Shown here piece by piece: positions 16,405-24,943 of a stretch of DNA of 64,000 nucleotides (positions within the stretch are counted from its first letter, which is position 1; the number at the start of each line of letters is the position of its first letter). The stretch covers positions 1 through 64,000 of the forward strand of contig NZ_JHXH01000007.1 of NCBI RefSeq assembly GCF_000621805.1, read 5' to 3'. The translations under genes were made by a program, and so were the position numbers. The DNA comes from Ruminococcus sp. FC2018 (GTDB taxonomy: Bacteria; Bacillota; Clostridia; Oscillospirales; Ruminococcaceae). The notes under the pieces are model-generated. The model did no database searches, was not told the DNA's origin, and saw nothing but the letters and a program-made list of their open reading frames with translations.

Positions 16405-17025
16405 ATGGCAAGGATAATAACTATTGCAAGAGGAATGGGAAGCGGCGGAAGAACCATCGGTAAAATGCTTTCCGAACAGCTTGGAATGAAGTATTATGAT
16501 AAGGAGCTTATAAGGCTTGCAAGTGAGGAAAGCGGAATAAACGAGGCGTTTTTCGGAAGAGTGGATGAAAGACTGAAATCTTCCTTTATCCGCAAGAACG
16601 GAGTGTATAAAGGCGGTCTTATTGACCCGGCAAGCAAGGATTTTACCAGCGATGCCAATCTTTTCAATTTCCAGGCAAAAATAATAAAACAGCTTGCTGA
16701 TATGGAGCCTGCGGTGATCGTGGGCAGATGCGCAGATTATGTCCTTAAAGACTATGACAATGTGATAAGGCTGTTTATCTTCTGCGATATCCGGACCGCT
16801 GTTCATAACGTTATCGAGGCTTACGGCGGAAATGAAAAGGACGCAAGAAAGCTTATTGAAAAGACAAACAAGGACAGGTGCGCCTATTATAAGCATTATA
16901 CAGGCAGGGACTGGGAGGACGCCAGAAACTATAATATATGCCTTGATACCAGCCATATGGATTACCAGACCTGCGTTGACGTTATCAAGGGCTATATAGA
17001 TATAATCGACAAAAAATCTGAATAA
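16405..17025 (+). CDS. Cytidylate kinase-like protein
   Basis: A 206-residue P-loop protein of the cytidylate-kinase-like family, distinct from housekeeping Cmk. It opens ARIITIARGMGSGGRTIGKMLSEQLG, in which the glycine-rich GSGG-R-T replaces the classical GxxGxGK; this is usual for the family. YYDKELIRLASEESG and the LID-like region with NKDRCAYYKHYTGRDWEDARNYNICLDTS also match. ATG 16405 follows AGGAGG. Its substrate has not been established for the family. It sits 10 bases after livF and 25 before the sirtuin. Confidence 0.85.
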   Translation: MARIITIARGMGSGGRTIGKMLSEQLGMKYYDKELIRLASEESGINEAFFGRVDERLKSSFIRKNGVYKGGLIDPASKDFTSDANLFNFQAKIIKQLADMEPAVIVGRCADYVLKDYDNVIRLFIFCDIRTAVHNVIEAYGGNEKDARKLIEKTNKDRCAYYKHYTGRDWEDARNYNICLDTSHMDYQTCVDVIKGYIDIIDKKSE

Positions 17026-17050
17026 GCATAAGCTCAGGGAGGGATAGTTC

Positions 17051-17758
17051 GTGACTTTACAGGAAATGATAAATGATTCAAAAAGCATTGTGTTCTTCGG
17101 AGGGGCAGGTGTTTCCACCGAGAGCGGGATACCTGATTTTCGTTCCGTTGACGGACTGTATAACCAGAAATACGATTATCCCCCCGAACAGATCCTGTCC
17201 CATACCTTTTTTGTTCAAAATACAAAGGAGTTTTACGACTTTTACCGTGACAAGATGATATGTCTTGACGCTAAGCCCAATAAGGCGCATCTGAAGCTTG
17301 CAGAGCTTGAAAAAGCGGGCAAGCTCACTGCCGTTGTTACCCAGAATATTGACGGTCTGCATTCTCTTGCAGGCAATAAAAAAGTCTATGAGCTCCACGG
17401 AAGTGTCCACCGCAACTATTGTACCAAGTGCGGAAAGTTTTTTGGTATTGAAGCCATAACAAATTCCACCGGCGTTCCCACCTGTGAGTGCGGAGGGGTC
17501 ATAAAGCCGGATGTGGTGCTTTATGAGGAAGGGCTTGACAATGATACTATCCAGGGCGCAGTCAAAGCTATAGCAGGCTGTGATATGCTTATTATCGCAG
17601 GTACTTCAATGACCGTTTATCCCGCCGCAGGGCTTGTGCGCTATTTCCGTGGCAAGTACCTTGTGGAGATAAACCGTGATCCCACCGCAATAGACGACCG
17701 GTGTGACCTTGTTATTCACGGCAAGGTGGGGGAGACACTTGATAAGATAGAGGTTTGA
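17051..17758 (+). CDS. cobB: NAD-dependent protein deacylase, sirtuin
   Basis: A 235-residue Sir2-family enzyme that removes acyl groups from lysine using NAD. Motifs seen are GGAGVSTESGIPDFRS, TQNIDGLHSLAG, the catalytic His in ELHGS, and the zinc cysteines CTKC and CEC, then PDVVLYEEGL and AGTSMTVYPAAGL. All key residues are present. GTG 17051 follows GGGAGGG. The small C39-like gene begins 7 bases after its stop, so the two are likely translated from one message. Targets cannot be told from sequence; acetyl-CoA metabolic enzymes are common sirtuin substrates. Confidence 0.94.
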   Translation: MTLQEMINDSKSIVFFGGAGVSTESGIPDFRSVDGLYNQKYDYPPEQILSHTFFVQNTKEFYDFYRDKMICLDAKPNKAHLKLAELEKAGKLTAVVTQNIDGLHSLAGNKKVYELHGSVHRNYCTKCGKFFGIEAITNSTGVPTCECGGVIKPDVVLYEEGLDNDTIQGAVKAIAGCDMLIIAGTSMTVYPAAGLVRYFRGKYLVEINRDPTAIDDRCDLVIHGKVGETLDKIEV

Positions 17759-17765
17759 AAAAAGC

Positions 17766-18122
17766 TTGGATATTAAGTATATACATGAGCCTACCGACCT
17801 CCAGTGCGGGCAGGCTGTGCTGGCAATGGTGCTGGGCAGGACCGTTGAGGAGATAGTCGGATATCTTGATAATGACAAAGAAACTACGCTGAAACAAATG
17901 CGCCTTTGCTTTGAAAACGGCGGGTTCAGACTTTCGGATAGGCGTATGCAGGCGCAGGATAAGACCGACCTGCCGCAGCTATGCCTGTTGAGCCTGGAAA
18001 CTCCCCGCTGCTGGCATTGGTCTCTTTTCTGCCAAGGTACATTCTACGATCCCGAGCATGGGGTAATGGAGGATTTCCCTGCTTGTGATCGCAAATACTA
18101 TTGGGAGATAACACATATTTGA
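17766..18122 (+). CDS. Small stand-alone C39-like cysteine peptidase-fold protein
   Basis: A 118-residue protein without signal peptide or membrane segment. The pattern matches a minimal C39/papain-like domain: Cys14 in LQCGQAVLAMVLG, His84 in RCWHWSLFC and Asp95 in FYDPEHG form a plausible Cys-His-Asp triad. Six residues before Cys14, where peptidases of this family usually carry an oxyanion-hole Gln, there is Glu8. The start is TTG 17766, with AGAGGTTTG overlapping the sirtuin stop; no in-frame ATG is near. C39 domains normally trim double-glycine leader peptides inside ABC exporters, and no such exporter is adjacent. Function unknown. Confidence 0.65.
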   Translation: MDIKYIHEPTDLQCGQAVLAMVLGRTVEEIVGYLDNDKETTLKQMRLCFENGGFRLSDRRMQAQDKTDLPQLCLLSLETPRCWHWSLFCQGTFYDPEHGVMEDFPACDRKYYWEITHI

Positions 18123-18133
18123 GGTGAAACATA

Positions 18134-20215
18134 ATGAAACTGTTTGATTTTCTCACGGCTGCACCGCCAAAGCCTGAAAAGCATGGGATAATTATAGGCA
18201 GCGTCATTATGTTTTTGTTTTCTGCTGCATCGGTTTATCTTTCCTATTCATATGAACTTCCCCTCGCAGCTGTCCTTGTATTCTTAGCAGGCTTTGGATT
18301 TGTGTATTATAAGTCAAAGCTCTATATGCTGTATTTCCGCCTGCCGGTCATATTCCATATCATAATGCTGCTGGTGTCGTCGTATGTTTCCTTTATCGGA
18401 TTTAAAAGCTATGCCGGCGATACAGCTGCAAAGGTCCTGACATCGGTCTCATGCGGCATTTTTATTCTGACGCTTGCCGATATCTTTTTATCTGTTATAC
18501 TCAGACCCCTTTGCGGAAAAAGGGCTGTGCGTAAAGGCTTTGTCAAAGCACTTGCGGCATTCTTCCCATTGTTTTTTACTATCTTTGCATACCTGCCGTT
18601 AGAGCTGTTTTTAAATAACCGCAAAGACTTTTTTGTCAGCTTCCCGGACATCGCACCTTATTTTTTCGTTAAGACTATTGTGTTTACCCTGCTGGCATCA
18701 GTGGCAGCCTGCGTGTTCAAGGAAAAGGTTTTCCGTGTTGTCTGTGCCATTGCAGTGGGGCTTTCACTGGGATGCTATTGCCAGTATGTGTTTATGAACA
18801 GCGTGCTTCCGCAGACTCTTGGCGAGCCTGTGGACTGGGATTCCATGACCACAAGAAAGTTGATCAATGCAGTTATCTGGCTCGTTATTCTTGTCCTTCC
18901 CACAGTGTATGTTATTGTCTGCAATAAGGTCAAAGCAATGGGTAAAAATGCGGCGGTTAAAAACGGTCATCTGATCCTCAATGCCTTTGTTGGGGGAGTG
19001 CAGGTGCTTTCCCTGGCAATTCTCATGATATCATCCGCAAGTTCCCTTTTTTCCAGCGAAAAGTATATCCTGGATAATTCACAGCAGTTTACCGTTTCCT
19101 CAAAGAAAAATGTAATAACCTTTATCCTTGATGCATCCGACAGACATTATTTTGATAAAGCCTTTGAGCAGTCACCTGAGAAATTTGACTTTTTAAAGGA
19201 CTTTACATACTATACAAATGCCTGCATGATGTATGATTCAACCTATCTGTCCATACCTCAGATGCTCTCCGGTACGACCGAGCTTCCGCAAACGACGATC
19301 AAAAGCTGGTTCACTAAAGCCTGGTCCTCCGAATCCTGCGAGGCATTCTATTCCCGTCTGCATGATGCGGATTATCAGGTGAATTTTTACGGCGATTTCT
19401 GCTACGGATACGAGTATGATCCCCTTGCAGGAAAGGTGGATAACTGTGTAAAGATGTCTGATGACGATATGAAGATAGATAAGCAGGCTCTTTTTGACAG
19501 CTTCAACTCTCTTTCTTCATACAGATTCATGCCCCTTATGTTTAAGAAAAATTATGAGATCACAACAAAGGATCTTAATAGTTCTGTAGATATAGAAAAC
19601 TCATGTATTATGGACAATAACGAGTACCTGTCTGATCTTGAGCTGAAAAAATCCGATTCGGATAAGAATTACTTTATTGTCGAGCACCTTATGGGTACAC
19701 ACCTTGAAGCAGGTAAAACATCGGATAACGTTTTGGTTTGCCTTGATATTCTTAAAAGCTATATTTCACAGCTGAAAGAAATGGGCGTGTACGACGACAG
19801 CGTAATAATTATTACCGGTGACCACGGTACTCACGGATCGGCTGATAATATGCCTATATGGTATATTAAAACAGCAGGAGCAAAGAACGATAAAATGCAG
19901 TATTCAACTGCTCCCATACACCATATGGATTACGTTGCCACCTGCGTTGATGCCGCAGGGATCAAAAAGGACGGAGATGACAAACTGTTCGGCAGGTCTA
20001 TCTTCCAGATCGGTGAAAACGAAAAAAGACAGCGTCTTGTGTTTCAAAGATCGGAATTTGAGTATGTGGGACCTGTAAACTGGGAAAAATATTCCGACAG
20101 CTCCCATAGGTGTGCAGCCTTCGGGTATTATTTCACAGGTGACCGTGAAGACCTTGTAAAGCATGAAAAGACCGATCCGCCTGATATCCTGCTGGAGCTT
20201 GACGAATACTACTAA
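18134..20215 (+). CDS. Membrane-anchored sulfatase-fold protein (phosphoglycerol transferase/LTA synthase-like)
   Basis: A 693-residue protein. Residues 1-310 hold about eight transmembrane helices; residues about 325-690 form an outside alkaline-phosphatase/sulfatase domain. Metal-site features include FILDASD near residue 335, a candidate Thr nucleophile in MMYDSTYLSIPQMLSG, and IITGDHGTHG. This layout is that of lipoteichoic acid synthases and phosphoethanolamine or phosphoglycerol transferases that decorate surface polymers. ATG 18134 follows GAGGTG, 11 bases after the C39-like gene. The true substrate is unknown. A small membrane protein follows 77 bases later. Confidence 0.78.
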   Translation: MKLFDFLTAAPPKPEKHGIIIGSVIMFLFSAASVYLSYSYELPLAAVLVFLAGFGFVYYKSKLYMLYFRLPVIFHIIMLLVSSYVSFIGFKSYAGDTAAKVLTSVSCGIFILTLADIFLSVILRPLCGKRAVRKGFVKALAAFFPLFFTIFAYLPLELFLNNRKDFFVSFPDIAPYFFVKTIVFTLLASVAACVFKEKVFRVVCAIAVGLSLGCYCQYVFMNSVLPQTLGEPVDWDSMTTRKLINAVIWLVILVLPTVYVIVCNKVKAMGKNAAVKNGHLILNAFVGGVQVLSLAILMISSASSLFSSEKYILDNSQQFTVSSKKNVITFILDASDRHYFDKAFEQSPEKFDFLKDFTYYTNACMMYDSTYLSIPQMLSGTTELPQTTIKSWFTKAWSSESCEAFYSRLHDADYQVNFYGDFCYGYEYDPLAGKVDNCVKMSDDDMKIDKQALFDSFNSLSSYRFMPLMFKKNYEITTKDLNSSVDIENSCIMDNNEYLSDLELKKSDSDKNYFIVEHLMGTHLEAGKTSDNVLVCLDILKSYISQLKEMGVYDDSVIIITGDHGTHGSADNMPIWYIKTAGAKNDKMQYSTAPIHHMDYVATCVDAAGIKKDGDDKLFGRSIFQIGENEKRQRLVFQRSEFEYVGPVNWEKYSDSSHRCAAFGYYFTGDREDLVKHEKTDPPDILLELDEYY

Positions 20216-20292
20216 GCTCTTGACACAGCTTTTTACAGGTGCTATAATATTTGACATACAGACGTATTATATGTGTTAAAGAAGGTATTTCA

Positions 20293-20604
20293 ATGAAAAG
20301 ATTTGTCCCGTCAACCGTAAGGTTTGCGTTTTATCTGATAGGTTCTGCCGTTATTCTAACCCCAACAGTTCATGCGTATGTTGACCCGGCTACCACAAGC
20401 TATGTGGTGCAGATAATTGCCGGCATAGTTATTGCCTGCGGCACGGGTATAGGTATCTTCTGGAATCGCATGAGAAGAAAGATGAAAAAGAAAAAAGAGG
20501 ACGGAGCGGATCAGATCCCGGAGAATGCAGAAAGAAAAACTCAGGGCGGTGTCCTTACCGCTTCTGATCTTCTTGATGATGAATCTGAAAACAAAGATGA
20601 GTAA
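20293..20604 (+). CDS. Small exported membrane protein with YVDPATTSYVVQ motif
   Basis: A 103-residue protein. ATG 20293 follows AAGAAGG; it opens with an N-terminal signal-like helix (RFAFYLIGSAVILTPTVHA), then the motif YVDPATTSYVVQ and a second helix (IIAGIVIACGTGIGIFW) and a charged cytoplasmic tail. Small proteins with a Y-x-DP-x-T-x-S-Y-x-x-Q segment between two helices recur next to sulfatase-fold membrane enzymes, from general knowledge of such neighbourhoods. It directly follows such an enzyme here and precedes a strong terminator. Function unknown; an accessory subunit is a guess. Confidence 0.7.
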   Translation: MKRFVPSTVRFAFYLIGSAVILTPTVHAYVDPATTSYVVQIIAGIVIACGTGIGIFWNRMRRKMKKKKEDGADQIPENAERKTQGGVLTASDLLDDESENKDE

Positions 20605-20610
20605 ATGGAA

Positions 20611-20648
20611 AAACCGTACTGTATTGATGCAGTACGGTTTGTTTTTTT
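20611..20648. terminator. Terminator between the small membrane protein and the MATE gene
   Basis: Perfect stem AAACCGTACTG / CAGTACGGTTT with a T-run after it on the plus strand; it ends the long run of genes from livH and also faces the 3' end of the MATE gene. Confidence 0.85.
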
Positions 20649-20653
20649 CTTTA

Positions 20654-22027
20654 TCAGCTATATGCCTTTGCAGTTTCCCGGTGTTTAAGTTTTGAGGAGC
20701 CCAAGCCCAGTTTTTTGCGGGTGATGTAGAAGTATGCGCACACGTTAAGAGTAAGTGCTCCCGTCCATGCAGCGATCTCTGCAAATGATGTTGCCATGAA
20801 GCCGGCACGCTTTATGAATATCATTATCACGCCAACTCTCATTACCATTTCCATAATACCCGAAAGCATCGGGATAAGAGGTCTGCCCAGACCCTGTACG
20901 CAGCTTCTGAAAACAAACAGGAAATCCACAGTGAAAAGTGCTGCACCGCAAAGTCTGAAATAACCTGCGGCAATACTTATCGGCTCATCGCCGTCAAGGA
21001 GTATGTTGCCCAGAAACTCAGGAGCAAATACCATTATTGAACCAAGAATAAAGTAGGATATGCTTGCAATGATAATACATACGCACATTCCGTCCTTAAT
21101 GCGGCTGTATTTTTTAGCTCCGTAGTTCTGGCTTGCAAAAGCGGACATTGTGTAACCTGCTGTGCAGGCAGGCTGCATGAACATATTTATAAATCTGCTG
21201 CAAGCGGAGAATGCAGACGTGTAAGCAACGCCCAGTCCGTTTACGAAGTACTGTACTGTCATGCACCCGATAGCTGTGATGGAGTTCATAAGTGCCATGG
21301 GAACGCCGTTTTTCAGAAGCATTCCGTCCAGTCTGAGGGAAAAGGAAAAGTCCGAACGGCTTAATCTGAGAAATTCTATCTTTCTGAGCTTGTAAAGACA
21401 AACAGCCGATGAAAGTACCTGTGACATTATCGTTGCAGCGGCTGCGCCCCATACTCCTGTTTTGAGTATGAATATAAAATAGCTGTCCAGCAGGATATTT
21501 ACAATAGTGGATATTATTATTGCGATCAGAGGGGTCTTGCTGTCGCCCAGAGCACGGAGCACTCCTGAGCACATATTGTAAAGCAAAGCCGTGGAAAGCC
21601 CGGAGAATATCACAAGACCGTATGATAGACTGTCGTCCATAATGCTCTCGTCTGTCTGTAAAAGCACAAGTACATCTTTGAGGAAAAATACGCTGAGCGC
21701 AGTGAGGGCAGCAGCGATAAATACGCAAAGTCTTACAGACGCACCCAGGTATCTGCGCAGCTGCTTGTAGTCGCCTGCGCCGAAGCTTTGTGCCGTAAGT
21801 ACGTTGAAGCCGTTGGCAAGTCCCATGGAAAATCCGATAATAAGGAACGTGAGCGAGGATATGTTTCCCACAGCCGCAAGTGCGTTGTCACCAAGTCCTT
21901 TTCCCACAATGGCAGTGTCTGCTATTGAGTATACCTGCTGCAGCATATTAGTAAGCAGCATAGGAAAGAAAAAGCTTACTATAAGCTTTGATGATTTTCC
22001 TTTTGTAAGATCATAAGTCTTTGTCAT
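20654..22027 (-). CDS. MATE-family multidrug efflux transporter
   Basis: A 457-residue, 12-helix Na+ or H+ driven exporter. The start is ATG 22027 because GGAGGG lies nine bases upstream; an in-frame GTG at 22048 precedes that site and is unlikely. MATE features are FFFPMLLTNMLQQVYSIADTAIVG in helix 1, GNISSLTFLIIGFSMGLANG, and the repeat of the same pattern in the second half (SITAIGCMTVQYFVNGLG). The order of hydrophobic segments is complete and there is no frameshift. It is divergent from an AraC-type regulator with tandem repeats between them. Confidence 0.93.
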   Translation of the reverse strand: MTKTYDLTKGKSSKLIVSFFFPMLLTNMLQQVYSIADTAIVGKGLGDNALAAVGNISSLTFLIIGFSMGLANGFNVLTAQSFGAGDYKQLRRYLGASVRLCVFIAAALTALSVFFLKDVLVLLQTDESIMDDSLSYGLVIFSGLSTALLYNMCSGVLRALGDSKTPLIAIIISTIVNILLDSYFIFILKTGVWGAAAATIMSQVLSSAVCLYKLRKIEFLRLSRSDFSFSLRLDGMLLKNGVPMALMNSITAIGCMTVQYFVNGLGVAYTSAFSACSRFINMFMQPACTAGYTMSAFASQNYGAKKYSRIKDGMCVCIIIASISYFILGSIMVFAPEFLGNILLDGDEPISIAAGYFRLCGAALFTVDFLFVFRSCVQGLGRPLIPMLSGIMEMVMRVGVIMIFIKRAGFMATSFAEIAAWTGALTLNVCAYFYITRKKLGLGSSKLKHRETAKAYS

Positions 22028-22151
22028 TGTTTTTGTCCCTCCGTTCACTTATCGCAGGGGCTTTCCCTCCTTTCCATTCAGATGGATCTTTAATTCATTT
22101 TACTTTTCTTACTCTTTTCTTACTGCCTACATTATATTTCATTGAGAATAA

Positions 22152-22184
22152 TTTTTTATCAAAACTATTGTTTTTTTATCAAAA
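22152..22184. promoter_or_regulatory. Tandem direct repeats between MATE and AraC genes
   Basis: The sequence TTTTTTATCAAAA occurs twice with the ATC cores at 22158-22160 and 22178-22180, exactly 20 bases apart (two helical turns). A TACAAT hexamer (22190-22195) follows for the AraC gene. Such spacing suits an AraC-type activator binding as a tandem dimer; binding is an inference. Confidence 0.5.
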
Positions 22185-22243
22185 ATATGATACAATATCA
22201 GAAAGTTTCATAACAAGCATTGCATTTAGTTCAGGAGGATACC

Positions 22244-22975
22244 ATGAATACTAACCGTGACCTTAACTACCGCCTTTATATACAGAAAGAAACGGGCTTT
22301 ATCCGTACCGATATAAACAGCGAATTTGCCAGATACAATAATATCGTAGAGGGCAACCTGAACGCTCTGCACGAGCATTTTCAGCGTCCCCGCTCCGAGT
22401 TCTATAACGGCAAAGGACAGCTTTCCGATGACCCGCTGCGCAACGTTATCTACCACCATGTTGTTTGCGTAGGCGTAGTAGCAAGGCTTTGCGTAGATGC
22501 CGGAATGGATATGAACGTTGCCTATACCCTGAGCGATATATATATTAAAAAAGCCGATGTAGCCAGAACTCCCGACGAGGTCCTTGATATAATGGAGGAG
22601 TTTCAGATGGATTTTGCTATGCGAATGCGTGACATTAAAAAGGGAGGGGCAGTGAGCCTTCACGTCAAACGCTGTGCAGATTATATCTATGACCACCTCC
22701 ACGAGAGCCTTACCCTTGAAATGCTTGCCCGAAAAGAGGGATTGAACCCCAGCTACCTTTCTAAGCTTTTTGCAAAGGAAATGGGCATGGGTGTAAAGGA
22801 CTATATTATAAATGCAAAAATAAATACTGCCAAAAACATACTTCGTTATTCCGAGTTTTCCATACTGGATATTTCCATTTCTCTGGGGTATTCCTCCCAA
22901 AGCGCATTTACCGCCGCATTCCGAAAGGCAACGGGAATGACTCCCAAGAAATACCGTGACATTATGTCCGAGTGA
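22244..22975 (+). CDS. AraC-family transcriptional regulator
   Basis: A 243-residue regulator. ATG 22244 follows AGGAGG; an in-frame ATG at 22220 has no such site. Residues 1-135 form a helical N-terminal domain without the cupin of classical AraC (HHVVCVGVVARLCVDAGMDMNVAYTLSDIYI). Residues about 145-240 carry two helix-turn-helix units: LTLEMLARKEGLNPSYLSKLFAKEMG and FSILDISISLGYSSQSAFTAAFRKATGMTPKKYR. A paralogue with the same layout lies at 33286. It is followed by a two-component system 24 bases later and is divergent from the MATE pump. Confidence 0.92.
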   Translation: MNTNRDLNYRLYIQKETGFIRTDINSEFARYNNIVEGNLNALHEHFQRPRSEFYNGKGQLSDDPLRNVIYHHVVCVGVVARLCVDAGMDMNVAYTLSDIYIKKADVARTPDEVLDIMEEFQMDFAMRMRDIKKGGAVSLHVKRCADYIYDHLHESLTLEMLARKEGLNPSYLSKLFAKEMGMGVKDYIINAKINTAKNILRYSEFSILDISISLGYSSQSAFTAAFRKATGMTPKKYRDIMSE

Positions 22976-22999
22976 GTTTAATATATCAGGAGGCTTATT

Positions 23000-23707
23000 A
23001 TGGCAAACCGATCCGATCTGAGAGCAAGGATACTTATTGTTGACGACGATAAGGAGCTGTCCTTTATTATCAAGAAGATGCTTGAAAACTATTCCTATAA
23101 CGTTACCGTTACCCATACCTGTGACGATGCCTTTGAAATACTGGGCGATTCCAGCTTTGACCTTGTGCTGCTGGATGTTAATCTTCCCGACGGAACAGGC
23201 TTTGATGTGTGCAGGCAGCTGCGAAATGCCTGCAATGTCCCGGTCATATTTGCCAGCGCAAGGTGCAGCGAGGACGACAGAGTAACAGGCTTTGATATAG
23301 GCGGTGACGACTACCTTCCAAAGCCCTATTCCATGCGTGAGCTGCTGTCAAGGGTGAATGCCCTTATAAGGCGGACATTTAAAAATACCCCTGACGACAA
23401 AACAGTCTGTTTTGGAGATATAAAGGTTAATATATCCGCTCGCACCGTTGAAAAGGCAGGCAGCCAGGTGCAGCTGTCTTTGAGAGAATTTGACCTGCTG
23501 GCGTATCTGTGTGAAAACATGAATACGGCGGTAAGCAAGGAAAGCATATTAAACCGTGTGTGGGGTGCCTTTTCACGGGTTGAGCCTGCAACTCTTGCGG
23601 TGCATATCCGCTGGCTTCGTGAAAAGCTGGAAAACGACCCTGCCGACCCTGAGTTTATAAAGACCGTCCGTAAGGTGGGGTATATGCTGGAGGTGAAGGA
23701 TAGTTGA
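23000..23707 (+). CDS. Response regulator, OmpR/PhoB type
   Basis: A 235-residue two-component response regulator. The receiver domain (about 8-122) has the acidic pair DDD, the phospho-acceptor Asp in LVLLDVNLPDGTG, and the Lys of YLPKPYSMREL. The C-terminal winged helix (about 135-232) has SLREFDLLAYLCENMNTAVSKE and a recognition helix ending in HIRWLREKLE, DPEFIKTVRKVGYML. ATG 23000 follows AGGAGG. Its stop overlaps the kinase start by four bases. It probably controls the ABC transporter downstream, where CTTAA direct repeats precede the gene. Confidence 0.95.
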   Translation: MANRSDLRARILIVDDDKELSFIIKKMLENYSYNVTVTHTCDDAFEILGDSSFDLVLLDVNLPDGTGFDVCRQLRNACNVPVIFASARCSEDDRVTGFDIGGDDYLPKPYSMRELLSRVNALIRRTFKNTPDDKTVCFGDIKVNISARTVEKAGSQVQLSLREFDLLAYLCENMNTAVSKESILNRVWGAFSRVEPATLAVHIRWLREKLENDPADPEFIKTVRKVGYMLEVKDS

Positions 23708-24846
23708 GATATAAACCTTTTGTAATAGGCGTGCTTTTGTCGCTGGTGCTGATAGCTACCGCACTGCTTTCCTATACCGACACGGATAAGTATGAGCCGG
23801 ACAAGCAGGCATCTGTTGCTGTGGGGGCAAACGAGGTCTATAACCTTATAAATTCAGGCGACACCAAAGCTGCCGCCGAAAGAGCAAGACAGCTTTCCGC
23901 TGAGGCAGCTCAAAAAGATACCCGGGTGCGCAGCAACTCAAAAACATGGGTATGGATACTCTGCGGCGTGGGCATCGTTTGCATAAACGGCGTGATAGCC
24001 TATGTGTGGCTGAGTATAATAAAGCCTTTTCATAAGCTTGAACGCTATGCCGACGACCTTGCAGCAGGGAAGTTCGATAACGGACTGGATTATGAGCGCA
24101 GCAACTATTTCGGCAAGTTTACCTGGGCGTTTGACAGTATGCGCCGTGAGATAATAAAGGCACGAAGCTGTGAAAGGGAAGCTATCGAAAACAACAAGAC
24201 CGTTATAGCCTCTCTCTCCCACGACCTGAAAACTCCTGTGGCGTCTATAAGCGCATACTCAGAGGCGCTTGTGAACGGTTTTTATTCCGACACCGAGGAG
24301 ATGTATTCCTATCTTGACGTTATAAGCAAAAAGTGTGACGAGATATCAAAAATTACAGGGGATATGCTTGTGCACGCCATAGGTGAGCTTGATGCTCTTA
24401 AAATGTCGCCTGAGCCCCTTGAGCTTTCCGGTCTTATTGAAACTACCGTAAAGGAAACAGGCACAGGTGACAGTATAAGATTTGAAAAGCCCATGTTTCC
24501 TGTGAATGTGTGTGTTGACAAAAACAGGTTTTCTCAGCTTATCGGCAACCTTATCGGAAACGCACAGAAATATGCCGACGGGGAAATGGATATAAGCGTT
24601 ACGAAAAACGGCGCAGCCTATGCCGTTCACTTTTGTGACCACGGCAAGGGTATCCCCGATGAGGATATGCCTTTTGTACTTGATAAGTTTTACCGTGGCT
24701 GTAACACAGGGGATAAAAGCGGCTCGGGACTGGGGCTTTACATAGTAAGATATATCGCACAGCAGTCAGGGGGAGATGTTTTGCTTGAAAACAAGGACCC
24801 CGGGCTTGAGGTGACAGTAACTGTGCCCGAATATAAGAAGGTGTAA
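23704..24846 (+). CDS. Sensor histidine kinase
   Basis: A 380-residue membrane kinase partner of the preceding regulator. Two transmembrane helices (about 7-23 and 78-102) bracket a short outside loop of about 50 residues, followed by a HAMP-like segment, the H-box SLSHDLKTPVASISAYSEAL, the N-box LIGNLIGNAQKYADGE, and the G-box GSGLGLYIVRYIAQQSGG. TTG 23704 is the start; GGAGGTGAAGGA lies in the end of the regulator gene. The small sensor loop is like those of kinases that sense through a partner transporter or the membrane, which fits the ABC genes that follow. Confidence 0.93.
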   Translation: MRYKPFVIGVLLSLVLIATALLSYTDTDKYEPDKQASVAVGANEVYNLINSGDTKAAAERARQLSAEAAQKDTRVRSNSKTWVWILCGVGIVCINGVIAYVWLSIIKPFHKLERYADDLAAGKFDNGLDYERSNYFGKFTWAFDSMRREIIKARSCEREAIENNKTVIASLSHDLKTPVASISAYSEALVNGFYSDTEEMYSYLDVISKKCDEISKITGDMLVHAIGELDALKMSPEPLELSGLIETTVKETGTGDSIRFEKPMFPVNVCVDKNRFSQLIGNLIGNAQKYADGEMDISVTKNGAAYAVHFCDHGKGIPDEDMPFVLDKFYRGCNTGDKSGSGLGLYIVRYIAQQSGGDVLLENKDPGLEVTVTVPEYKKV

Positions 24847-24861
24847 AAGAAATATTGAAAC

Positions 24862-24895
24862 CTTAAAGATTTCTTAATGTTTCCTGTGTTACACT
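24862..24895 (+). promoter_or_regulatory. Candidate response-regulator box and promoter of the ABC operon
   Basis: CTTAA at 24862-24866 and again at 24873-24877, an 11-base period, followed by TACACT (24890-24895) as a -10. No good -35 is present; the second repeat ends 12 bases before the -10. This is the geometry of an OmpR-family activated promoter. Confidence 0.55.
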
Positions 24896-24943
24896 GTACT
24901 CACAGCAGAAAACTTGTGTTAATTAAAGAAAGGAAACAACGCC

